Source of the DNA: Coprinus comatus
Lineage: Eukaryota > Basidiomycota > Agaricomycetes > Agaricales > Agaricaceae
Length of the DNA: 64,000 nucleotides
Assembly (NCBI GenBank): GCA_034638255.1
Contig: JAWPGT010000004.1
Coordinates: 558,001-622,000 of the forward strand
Direction of reading: 5' to 3'
A model generated the notes under the pieces. It was given only the letters and a program-made list of their open reading frames with translations, did no database searches and had not been told where the DNA came from. Shown here piece by piece: positions 1-12,766 of the stretch. Position 1 is the first letter of the stretch, and the number at the start of each line of letters is the position of its first letter. The position numbers and the translations under genes are program-made.

Positions 1-388
1 ACAGCAAGGAACGCACACGATAGCATCTACGCCGTTGCAGTATCTCTCCCACATCGACCGGAACTTTGGTTGGCCTGTGCGTGTTTAGATGGATCTTAAG
101 GCTGGAGTAGACGATACAGACCAGCGACATCCCATATCTTCATTGTCACATTTCCCTTGCGAATTTTGCGAAAGTTGAAGGCTACAGTGGGAACGACATC
201 TTCGCTCCACTGTCCCGAGGTTATTACGTTGACGAACGAGGTTTTTCCAGAAGCCTGGAGCCCAACGACTGCTATCTCTGCTGCCTTTGAAAAGAAAAGA
301 CTGGGGGGGATGATGAGGAGAGAGTGGTGGGGGTGGGGAATGCTTACCCTGTAAACCAGTGGAAGAGGGATGTAAGCAGGTTAGCCAT
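1..388 (-). CDS. ARL8: ARL8-type small GTPase, N-terminal part (3' end off the window)
   Basis: Arf-like GTPase of the ARL8 subfamily, which in animals places lysosomes on microtubules. Exons 348-388, 122-300 and 1-74, with introns 301-347 and 75-121, all in phase. The product starts [12 protein letters not shown], a short amphipathic N-terminus as in Arf proteins. It then shows the P-loop GLQASGKT, the effector segment PTVAFN, and [17 protein letters not shown], which is the ARL8 signature around the DxxGQ motif. The second donor is GTCTGT, non-consensus but supported by the protein. The rest lies beyond base 1. The start codon is 12 bp from the divergent PET127 start. Confidence 0.9.
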
Positions 389-400
389 GTGGCTGTGCTC

Positions 401-2715
401 ATGCGCTCTCTGCTTTCTTTCCGCCAAGTCTCCAGGCATTTGCACTCAGCCCACCCTTCTACGTTGCGTCCTCTGACCTCAGAAGCTCTTGCAGGATTCC
501 CAAACCCCACACGCTCTATAGAAGACAAGCTTAGATATGTCCCTCGCCCAAAGTCGGATCTCAAGTCTGCTGCAGCCTCCGTTGCGCGTAAAAAAGCTCG
601 CAAACGGACGCGCAAAATGCTGGGGAAGCTAGAGAAGCTCACGGAACAGGAACAACGCGCCATAGATGATATTCAACCCTTTGATTCTGGTTGGGGCGAA
701 GACCGTCTGTCTGCTTCTCCCCAGTTGTCCGAACCCGAGCCTCGCAGGGCCACCATCCTCGACTATGGCCGACGCACAGAAGGTATCATTGAACCAGACC
801 TTACGTCCGGAACCACACTACAAGGTATGTATCTGCTCTTTTCTGAACACCAATGAAATATCATAACCTTTTTCTGTCAGACGTACCCGCGATTGCACCA
901 CAACAACCCATTGCTACGCTCCACCACAACTTGGAAAGAGTCCTATTCAAGTATGTACCCATCATTTCCAGTCTACCATGTTGCTCATTCTCCCCCAGTC
1001 CCGGCGTCCATTGGCTACAAGATCCTCGTTCCAGAGTTTACAACTTTGATCCTTACCTCCAAAAAATACCTGCTGTCGAAGATTTCGCTTTTGAGCGTTC
1101 ACCGGGTTTCGTCCGTCCCTCACAAGACCCCGATATGGTCTCTATTATCGAAAGAGAAAACAAAGACTTCTCAGGCTCCACTTCTTCCCTTTCTGGCATG
1201 TTATCCCATATTTATTTTCTAATTTCGCGTGATCAATACATCAACACGGACACTCTCAGCTTAGAATACAAACGAGCGAAAAGGACATTCACTCCGGGAC
1301 AGAGAATGCCTAGCTCTGTTGTTTTTCATGTTAATAACGGCAGATATGCCATTAATTCTTGCGCGGAGAAGAACGAGGATGCAAACAAAAATATTCTGAC
1401 ATGGATGGTCAGTCGTTAAACTTTCCCCCCTCTCTCTTGATGCCAATGTGTGGGCTATAGGGAACACTGCTAGAGAAATTCTTGACTATGCCCAAGGAGC
1501 AATTTGCCAGCCATCTTAGGTGTAATCCAGGACCTCCGGTTGACCAGACAAGTCAAATGCGCGAGGCATTCCGCTTCTCAAAGGTAATTTTCAAATACGC
1601 GTCAGTTATGCTTGTCATATGCTGATTTATCCATGTAGTCCAATAACTTTATCATGCGTTCGCAACTTGATTGTCATGATCCTCGCCTTCCCGGAACGGG
1701 CGTATTTGATATTAAAACACGCGCATGCATACCCATTCGGATGGATATCATGAATTATCAGGAAAATTCTGGATATCTTATCCGGAAACAGTATGGAGGT
1801 TATGAGAGCTTTGAGAAAGAATATTATGACCTTATTCGATCTGCCTTCCTCAAGTATCAGTGAGTAACGAACCTTGGTAGGGAAATTAACATTAGCTTAT
1901 ACTTGGAACGAACAGATTCCAAGTGCGAATTGGAAACATGGACGGAGTAATTGTGGCATACCACAATACCGAGCAGATGTTCGGGTTCCAGTATATTCCA
2001 CTCTCAGAGATGGATGAAAGGTTGTTTGGTCCGGGTGAAGGTGTCGGAGATCGGGTTTTCCGCACTTGCTTGGCTATGTTGGAAAACGTAGCCCTCGAAA
2101 TCACAAACTGCTACCCGAAGGAGGTATGTTGTAGAAATGTCTTGGGATAAAACTCTATATACTGATTTGGATAGTCGGTAAGAGCAACGTTCGAGACTCT
2201 CGAGGGCACAGGCAAGATGAATGTCTGGGTTCAACCGCTTGAAGGAGTCGAGCGACCAATCAAACAATTGCAAGTCGATAGTTGGAGTTACTCCGGTAAC
2301 AAAATTGTATCGCCTTTCGAAGTGATTACCAACATGAACGAGAATTGTAAGTGGCTCTCCATATGAAACGTGTCAGTACGACTGATGCATTTGTTCAGGG
2401 ACTTTGCGTTGGGCAATTTCGCATCTAAATAACAACGCGGATATAGCAAAAGCGTATAACGATGCCAAGCAACGGCAATTCCGGGCATGGGCCGCCCCGT
2501 CCGGAGTGGACCCGGAAGATCTGAAAGAATGGTATGAGTCGCTGGACTTTGGTGGGACCAAAAGCAATGGAGCGCCTTTTAATCCTAAAAAGTTTGGCCG
2601 GACGCGTGATGGATTAGAGCTGCTGCGTGAGTTGGCGCGTCAGGGACGGAGGGAGACCAACCGATTGCGGCTGCTGGAGGAGGGCCAACCCCGGCATGTT
2701 TTAGGACAAATTTAA
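401..2715 (+). CDS. PET127: Mitochondrial RNA-processing protein PET127
   Basis: PET127 is a membrane-associated mitochondrial protein needed in yeast for 5' processing and stability of mitochondrial mRNAs. Eight exons: 401-824, 881-950, 999-1407, 1461-1583, 1639-1859, 1916-2123, 2175-2346, 2399-2715; 647 aa. The N-terminus MRSLLSFRQVSRHLHS is basic and lacks acidic residues, like a mitochondrial presequence. Family blocks are HWLQDPRSRVYNFDPYL, GSTSSLSGMLSHIYFLIS, FTPGQRMPSSVV, FVMRSQLDCHDPRLPG-type text (here FIMRSQLDCHDPRLPG), ESFEKEYYDLIRSAFLKYQ and VRIGNMDGVIVAYHNT. The reading frame stays open upstream to 359, but 401 gives the better presequence. Confidence 0.9.
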
Positions 2716-2963
2716 TATGATATTGTAATATTTTCTTAATAAATGCTCCTCTCGTCGTGGCGGATAAGAGAATTTTCCAGCATTTCTTGGCCTTGGACTA
2801 CGAGGTGCCTCTGTACGTTGTCCTCAACAGCGAGCAAAGCGAATTAATGAGTGTACGTACGCATAATGCCAAGCGAAATTCCCAACTGATGGTAGTTCTC
2901 GTAGTCTCTTCACAAACATACACATCGCTCTCCTGAGGTGAGCATCTTTCTCTCTGTCTCTCC

Positions 2964-5576
2964 ATGGCCGTCCAGGACGATGCTCCCACAACTTCAACAA
3001 CAACCACAAAGCGCAAGGGCTGGGCTTCCTACATCCCTCGTCCAGGTAGCAGCAGCGGCAGACCGGGGAGCAGTAACGGTAGGCCAGGTAGCAGCAACGG
3101 CATTAAATCTGCCAGCGCCTCTGGTACTACCACCCCCACTGGTCAACCACGCCCAGTCAGCTTCGTCGGCAGCTTTGGTAAACGTCCAGGCAGTAGTAAC
3201 AGTAGGCCAGGTAGCAGCAACGGCATTAAATCTGCCAGCGCCTCTGGTACTACCACCCCCACTGGTCAACCACGCCCAGTTAGCTTCGTCGGCAGCTTCG
3301 GTAAACGTCCAGGCAGTAGTAATGGCTTCAAGCTCAAAGAGATTGTCGTACCCTCTCTCCAGTCGCCCCAGGAGGGCAAAGAGCTCAACATCCAACAGCA
3401 ACAAGGCACTCCTACTCTCATTGCCGTTCCTACCCCTACTTCATCCACCCATAGCTCCCTCCTAAGCCCTGCATTGCCCCCGCTACGCCTGCCGACGCGC
3501 TCGTCCACTGCGGATGGCCTGTCGTCACCCCCAACTTCTAGACCTACAACTCCCAAACGATGGCCTTCGAACCTTATGCTGACTCCAACCTTTGCTTCCC
3601 CTAAATCTAATAATCAGGAATTGGCCCAGGAAGCAGACCAACTTGCCACAAATGTCATCGAACACACAGCTTCAAGACAGCAAGAACCAACCCACACAAA
3701 GTCCTCTTCAAAGTCCTATCTTTCCTCCATGATGGGAGGTCTCTCCCTCTCCCTCTCTAGGACAAATACTAGAGACAGTACCGGTGAGGAAGATAAGGAT
3801 AGAGGAAGATCCATTTTTACATCCTCTAAACGACAAAAGTCATCCTCTCGAGCAACTGCCCCTGAACCAGAATCTAGAAGTCAATCTCGTGCTCGTTCCC
3901 AGTCTCCTTTCTTCTTTAGAAGACTTCGTCGTGAAACTTCACCTACCCCTCCTCAGCCTTTACCTTTGGCTAATTCGGAAACCGACCTCTCCGATACCTC
4001 TTCCTCCATTCATCCTCGTCATGCCTTTACAGATGATCCAGATTCTGGTGATGAGACTATCGGGGAAACTGATTATTCAGACGAAGATGATGATGAAATA
4101 GATGATTATCTTGACCCCGTCACTGAACGTAATACCGAACAAAACGCAGTTATCAATCTCGTCGTACCTCCTGATGGCGTTACTGCCATTGATGGAGAAG
4201 AACCAGATCCACTTGGAGAGGGTGTTAATGTTGTTGTTCCTCCTGAACCTTATTTCCCCTCTTCACTTAATGCTGGTACTCGTAGTAAACGTAATACTAC
4301 GCGTCGTCGTAAATCAGTGAAACATCATGAACCGCTTCCTTTCTATACCTCACGTCCAAATTTCCAACGTGATAGATGTACTATCACTGTTATTCAAGGA
4401 GATCCTGTGGCGAAATTGGGAGATAGGAGGAAAAGGAAGTACGTGGTTGCTAGTGATTTGAGTGAGGAAAGTAGGTATGCTGTTGAATGGGGTATTGGTA
4501 CTGTTTTGAGAGATGGAGATGAAATGTTACTTGTTACTGTGGTTGAAAATGAAAGTAAAGGTGAGAGTGATATAAAATAATAATAGAGGAATCTTTCTTA
4601 CCTTTTGATTTTTTTTTTGCATAGTTGATCCTGAAAATCCTAACACTGTGGATCGTTCAGTCAAGTTGAGGAGTCAACAAGAGGTTAGTGCTTCCTTCAT
4701 GGTTTATTTATATTATTGACGATATTGTGTTTGTTTAGCGTCAAGGTCTTGCGTATATCCTTGTTCGCCAAGTAACAGGTCTCCTTCAACGAACCAAGTT
4801 GAACATAACTGTATCTTGCCAGGCATGGCATAGCAAAAACGCTCGTCATATGTTACTCGGTAAACAATCCCATTCCCTTTTTCTAAAGAAGGTATAAACT
4901 TACAGATGCTTTAATAGATATCGTGGATTATCATTCACCTACAATGCTTATCGTAGGATCTCGTGGTCTAGGACAATTGAATGGGTAAGTGGGGGGGGTT
5001 TAATTGTTTACGATTTTAAAAAATCCCCAACCTATCGCTCCTCTTTATATACTCACTTGATATATTTCAACCCTGCAAATAGGATTCTTCTCGGATCTAC
5101 ATCTCATTACCTCATTCAGGTAAAGTGTTTATTGAAAATCAAACCCTTACAATTAAAATCTAACACATTCCTTATTTTACATATATAATTCATGATGGTG
5201 TTACTTACAGAAATGTTCTGTTCCTGTAATGGTCGCACGTCGTAGACTTAAACGTCCAGCCAGAAGATCCGCACACTTATCAACTCATCGTCAACACGTT
5301 AAACTTTCAGAAGCAGGAATTGATAGAGTAGCAGCTAAAGTTGATCAAGACGTTAAAGTAATGAGAGATGAAATTCAAAAAGAAGATAATAGAAGAGATG
5401 GTGGTCCTGGTAGTCGTGATGATAGACGTGGTATTGTTAATGGTCATGCTGAAGGTCCTGAAGAACTTTTGGAACAAGATGACGATGAAGAAAATGATGG
5501 TGATGGTGATGGTGAAGATGGTTCTGTAGAAAATTTGGAAGAGGATGGTCCAGCTGAGATTAAGGTTACTGGTTAG
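2964..5576 (+). CDS. Universal stress protein (UspA) domain protein with long disordered N-terminus
   Basis: Six exons: 2964-4560, 4625-4683, 4739-4859, 4918-4984, 5083-5119, 5211-5576; 748 aa. Residues 1-470 are low-complexity Ser/Pro/Thr/Gly, with a 41-residue unit present twice, then an acidic patch and a basic patch. The UspA domain covers about residues 495-640: KYVVASDLSEESRYAVEWGI, a central HSKNARHMLLDIVD, and the nucleotide-binding pattern GSRGLGQLNGILLGSTS (GxxGx9GS) followed by VPVMVARR. The C-terminus is again acidic (Glu/Asp/Gly). The architecture is common in fungal stress-domain proteins. The substrate is unknown. Its 3' end converges on the M3 peptidase. Confidence 0.85.
3081..3326 (+). 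repeat. Tandem 123-bp coding repeat, two copies
   Basis: Copies at 3081-3203 and 3204-3326 are almost identical, with changes such as AGTCAGC/AGTTAGC. The unit is 41 codons, so frame is kept. It encodes a Gly/Ser/Arg-Pro segment containing GRPGSSNGIKSASASG-like text. Flanking half-units (GRPGSSSGRPGSSNG) show a smaller RPGSSNG sub-repeat. Confidence 0.9.
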
Positions 5577-5898
5577 ATGAGCTGGTATACTTTGCTCTTG
5601 TTGGGGTTTCCTTTTTCTTTTCCATCTTTTTTTTTTTTTTTGAAAGTTATGACCTAATTTTTATATTTTTCTTCTCGATATTTCCCCTCGTCCAGTCTAT
5701 TAATCGTGTACGTGCCCCAAATGTTGTGTCTTAGTTCCCAACTCTCTATATCTATTATTTATTCGATAACCATTGGGAATCTTTCCTTAAAGTGGAATAA
5801 AACGAATCATATATGTAGGTAGTTTGTGAATTATTTCAGGTACCGTTACAACGTTCAATAAACGAACGATCAAAAGCAAGCAAGCAATTAAAAGAAAT
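5577..5898. other. Gene-free 3' region between convergent genes
   Basis: AT-rich spacer shared by the 3' ends of the UspA-domain gene and the M3 peptidase. It contains T runs near 5628-5641. No ORF or RNA gene is seen. Confidence 0.6.
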
Positions 5899-8669
5899 TT
5901 AAAGATTGGAAGAAGGTACCTCTCCAAAGAGTTCCTTAAGGAATGCATCACTATTAGGTGGACGACCAAGGAAGGCCTAATAAACCACAACAATATTCAT
6001 TATATTAAATCCGGAATAGAGCAGAGCGGAGCATGGAGCACTTACCTCAAGAGAATCAAGTTCTTCCCGGCTACCGCCTACACGGAGTATCTCGTCGCGG
6101 TAACGTTTACCACGAGCAGGATCAAGAGGGTCAGCTTTGAACACAGTGGCTGTGAAAAAAGGGGGGGATTAAAGCACAGCATGAAATGAAAAATTAACGA
6201 TGACGTACCATACATGTCCGCTGCAAAGACAAGGGAATAGGTATAACCGTAGTATCCGGCATCATAACCACCTGTGATATGTCCAAATGTTCCTTGTCCA
6301 GGTGCGGCAAGTTTATATTTGACAAGTGAAATTTGTTGTCTTAATTCATTCCATAGGTTGGTATAATCTTCAGTTTCTATCTCTCCATGTCAGCCCACAC
6401 AAAGAAAGAGAAAACGAAAAGAAAAAGGTTTTATACGAACTTTTATCACTGTGGACTTTATAGTCAAACTTGGCAAAGAACAATTGTCTGAGATAGAATA
6501 ATCCAACATTGACATATCGACTTTTAATAATCTTCTCAATCAATTCATCCGAAAGAGGTTCTTGAGTTTTATAATGGCTTGACATCTTCTTCAAAACCTT
6601 TGGTTCCCAACACCAATTCTCCAACATTTGACTAGGGGCTTCAACGAAATCGCGTGCTACAGAGGTACCATGGAACCTAGCGAATTTGGTACGAGACAAA
6701 AGTCCATGGAAAACGTGTCCCATTTCATGGAAGAAAGTGACTACATCATCGTGTCTCATAATTGCAGGTTTGTCGGGTGTTGGTTTGGCAAGGTTGGCTA
6801 CCATGGCAGCGATGGGATAGCTACGACCATTAGAAGTCTCGTAACCGGAGAGAAGAGGCCAAACCGCTGCATGAGAGTATTTGGATTCTAAATACACAAA
6901 ATGCTCAGTTTTTGTTCATTGTTGATTCCAAGTTCAGAAACTGACCACGGGGGAAAAGATCAAGGTAGCAATATCCGATAAAGCCGGACTCGTCTTTCGT
7001 ATCCTTCTCCCAAACAGAGAATTTCTGAACATCTGTATCCAAATTGAGTAAGAATCAGCATTGTGATCTAGTTATAGACATACCAGGGTGCCATGTCGAT
7101 GCTTCAATAGGTACAAACTTAACTCCCAAAAGATCCTGGTAGATCTGGAGAATAACAGGGACAACCACTGAAACAGGGAAGTATTCCTTGATGAGGGAAT
7201 CATCGAGGCTCAAAGTCTCCTCAATATACTTCCTATCGTAGTAGCGATAATCCCAGATATAGAACTCGTTGTCGAAAGGTACTCCGTTTGCCTCACTTTC
7301 TTTCTTCTTCATCGCAAGAAGAATATCACGTTCCTTGAGGCCAACGGGTCGGAGCTTTGACTCAAGATCATCCAAGAACTACAAAGAGACTGTAAATACA
7401 AAAGACAGAATAAAACGGGTATGCGACCTACATCTTTGATACCCTTGCCAGACTTGATCATCTTAACTTCGGTAACATAGTCCGCCCTTTCGAATCAAGT
7501 CAGCTCAGAGGTGAACCATGATGGAATGTGAATTACCAAGTGTCATAACCCAAGAGACTAGCAATCTCGCGGCGTAGTTCAATAGCCTTGTTGAGTAATG
7601 GCACATTGATAGCCAAACGAGATTCGTAACCTTCCTGAGCTCGTTGACGTGTGAGGGAATTTTCAGCATATTTAAACTATTTTCCTCATTAATTGTATGT
7701 GTGCTCAAGAGGCAAATAATACATACGATGGGGAAAATATCAGGGGTCTTGTAAGTGACGTCGTATACTTCTTTATCGCCCTCAGTGCGTTTCGTGTAGC
7801 CGGAAATGACATCTTGAGGAACACCTTTAAGCTCTTCAAGAGTGAAGGAAATAATGCTCTGGTACGCAATTCAGCATCAACGGTTGGGGCATGTATTGAA
7901 ACACTATATTACCTTCTCTTCATTGAAGTTTTTCTACAAATAGAGTCGAATTAGTCGTAAGCATCAACAAAGAAGAGCAACCACATACGGAAAATTCGAG
8001 GCAAGTCTTGGACAGATCCTTCTTGAGCTCTGTCAACCTTTCGCGGTTCTTGTGGTCAAGCGCAAGACCAGCGCGTGTACCATCGAGAATCTTTTCGAAA
8101 CCGATGAGTATGCTGGGTATACCATAACCATACGAGGCAGCCAACCTACCATCTTATCAACAAGACGTTGTTCCTCGGGGGACAGCTTATCCCATTGACC
8201 AGATGCCTTGATGTTATCCCGGGCAGCTACTTTAGCTTTGAAAACATCAATGCGCATCGATGACTCTACGCTGTAGTCGCGAACAAGAGATTCAGCCTCG
8301 TTGGATGCATCTCGGAGTTCCTTTGATGGAGAAACATTCTGATAGAATGCAAGAGGTTCTATAATGCTGTCGAGCTTTGTCTCTGCACTTGCGAGAACCA
8401 ACTAGATGGTACAAGATGAGGATTGGCCGATGACATCAGGGGTTATATACTCACAAAGACCTGATATAAGCCAGATGAGCATGGTAGCAGTAGCACTAGA
8501 TCGATAGTAAGAAAGTGCTCACAGACTCGAAAGTACAATCCTTTGGGTCTAGCGCGGCGACCTTGTCCTCGAGTGCACGATCCTGATCGATGGCTTGTTT
8601 GGTTAAGCGGGTGATGTCTTCAGGGGAATGATCCCATTGAGGTGGAGCCTGTTGGGGAGAAAGGGCCAT
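5899..8669 (-). CDS. PRD1: M3 metallopeptidase, thimet oligopeptidase / saccharolysin type
   Basis: Zinc oligopeptidase that degrades short peptides in cytosol or mitochondrial intermembrane space. Fourteen exons (minus strand): 8523-8669, 8455-8460, 8150-8401, 7989-8090, 7913-7933, 7727-7858, 7537-7676, 7432-7486, 7084-7378, 6946-7032, 6441-6887, 6209-6376, 6046-6149, 5899-5976; 677 aa, the usual length. The active site FFHEMGHVFHGLLS carries HExxH, followed by the third zinc ligand region DFVEAPSQMLENWCWEP. Substrate-loop text GHITGGYDAGYYGYTYS is also present. Exon 2 is only 6 nt (GTC TTT, Val-Phe) and exon 5 only 21 nt; both are required for the family sequence. The start at 8669 gives MALSPQQAPPQWDHSPEDITR; an in-frame ATG at 8873 would add 68 residues. 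Confidence 0.92.
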
Positions 8670-9256
8670 GTCTGCTGGTGTTGGTACAAAGGCTGCGTGT
8701 AGAAAGGAAGTATGAGAAGAGGAGGAATAGCGGATCGATGGACGTATGGGGGGATGGGGTATGATATGCAAAACGTGACCAGAACGCGTCGCAGGTCTTG
8801 CCAATTTCATCCTCACAGCGCATCGTCCCCGCAGTGTCTGCCCGAGCCAACCTGTCCCCAAACGCAACGCCATAAGTAACTGTGCTCGACCCTGCCGTCA
8901 ATCCTCTTTTTCTCCCGCTGTTTGGCTCTGCTGGCCAGCATGCGCATCACCATCCCTCGGCCGGCTTTACCGACACAATCTATTAATAACTCTTTATTTC
9001 AAATTTATCGATCCCAAAAGAGTCCCAAGCACATACGCCAGTATTCGTACCTTATCAGACAGTTCCAAGCTGCTTTTCACCTATTACATAATTCCAAGCC
9101 CAGGTATACATGCGCTTATCAGATAATCACACTCCAATCATCTCGCTTACACCTCTACCAAGTAGATCTGGCATCGTGCAATCACAGAAGGATATTCCTC
9201 GCATATACCCTGCCGACTTAAAAGCAGTCTCCAATGTGGGCGCAAAATAAAAAACC
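8670..9256. other. Divergent promoter region, partly open in frame with the M3 peptidase
   Basis: Lies between the divergent M3 peptidase and GNAT genes. On the minus strand 8670-8873 stays open in frame with the peptidase and begins MALRLGTGWLGQTLRGR, a possible presequence. Nothing else recognisable. Confidence 0.45.
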
Positions 9257-9867
9257 ATGTTCACTACAGGCAGGACAAACCTCCGCGCATATACCCCCGC
9301 CGACATCCCCATAATTATCAGTCATTTCAACAATATTCACGTCCAGAGCACTCTCATCTCTGATCCTGTTGTCCCACGAAGCGCACGCTTTGCAGCAGAG
9401 TTCGAGAAAATTGCCAACGAAGCTCTCCTATATGTTATCATTGAAGCCAGTGACAAAAACAACGCTGTCATCGGTGCGGCTTCCCTCACTGTGGTGAACC
9501 TAAAAAACCGCGAGGTTGCATTCGGTATTGGTATCCACCCAGATTATTGGAACCAAGGGTATGGTTTAGAAGTCACCCGCTTCATTGTCGATTATGCCTT
9601 CAAAAATCTTGGTATGCATCGTGTCAGTCTCAGTGTATTCGCAAACAATGCTGGTGCTATTGCACTCTACAAGAAGATGTACGTCTATATAGTCCCTATG
9701 GATACATTTTCTCATGTGCACGAAACAGCGGGTTTGTCGAGGAAGGAGTGAAGCGTAAGGCCAATTGGTTCGGCGGGAAATGGAATGATAGTATTTACAT
9801 GGGCGTTCTTGAAGAGGAATGGCCCACAAAGAGTCAGACAGTGGCACCTAAATCAGAAATATCGTAG
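9257..9867 (+). CDS. GNAT-family N-acetyltransferase (RimJ/RimL-like)
   Basis: Two exons, 9257-9678 and 9729-9867; 186 aa. The GNAT fold is visible: an N-terminal TNLRAYTPADIP beta strand, the core VAFGIGIHPDYWNQGYGLEVTRFIVDYAF containing the acetyl-CoA loop (Q/R-x-x-G-x-G/A type, here NQGYGLE), then MHRVSLSVFANNAGAIALYKKIGF, the characteristic last motif with Asn-Asn-x-x-A-x-x-x-Y-x-K. This is the arrangement of small-molecule or ribosomal-protein acetyltransferases. The acceptor cannot be told. Its 3' end lies 75 bp from that of pyruvate decarboxylase. Confidence 0.85.
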
Positions 9868-9942
9868 CTTGGAATCATGATGAGGGAGGAAAACAAATGA
9901 AATATGACATACGCCAATAACAACAGTGATGTACTTATAAAA

Positions 9943-12441
<2,499 letters not shown>

Positions 12442-12766
12442 CTGTCGGGGGTAAGATGGTAGTTGGGTTGGAAGAAAGATATAGATGGAAAAGAGTATAT
12501 ATATTACGCAGAATCGATAAGTATATGCATGTCTCGATTGGGCAGAAGAAAAAGAGAAGTTGTGATGACGCAGCCATGACATATGGAACAACGCAGCCTC
12601 GGCCCTACGTTGTTCCAGGCAGGCGATAACGAGCACACGTGACTTTCTGATTAAGACGCAGAGACTCCATCTTCGCGTTGAACAGCGCACAATCTACATG
12701 AATTAATACTACCGGCCTCATCGGCAGATACTTACGATCTACCAAAACATATAATCCTACAACATC
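12442..12766. other. Divergent promoter between PDC and CK1-like kinase
   Basis: 325 bp between two start codons. A TATATATA run at 12496-12504 lies about 55 bp upstream of the PDC start. No ORF is supported. Confidence 0.5.
12496..12504 (-). promoter_or_regulatory. TATA-like element of the PDC gene
   Basis: TATATATA at about -55 from the PDC start codon, in a spacer otherwise poor in such runs. Position fits a core promoter of a highly expressed glycolytic-type gene; transcription start is not known. Confidence 0.35.
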
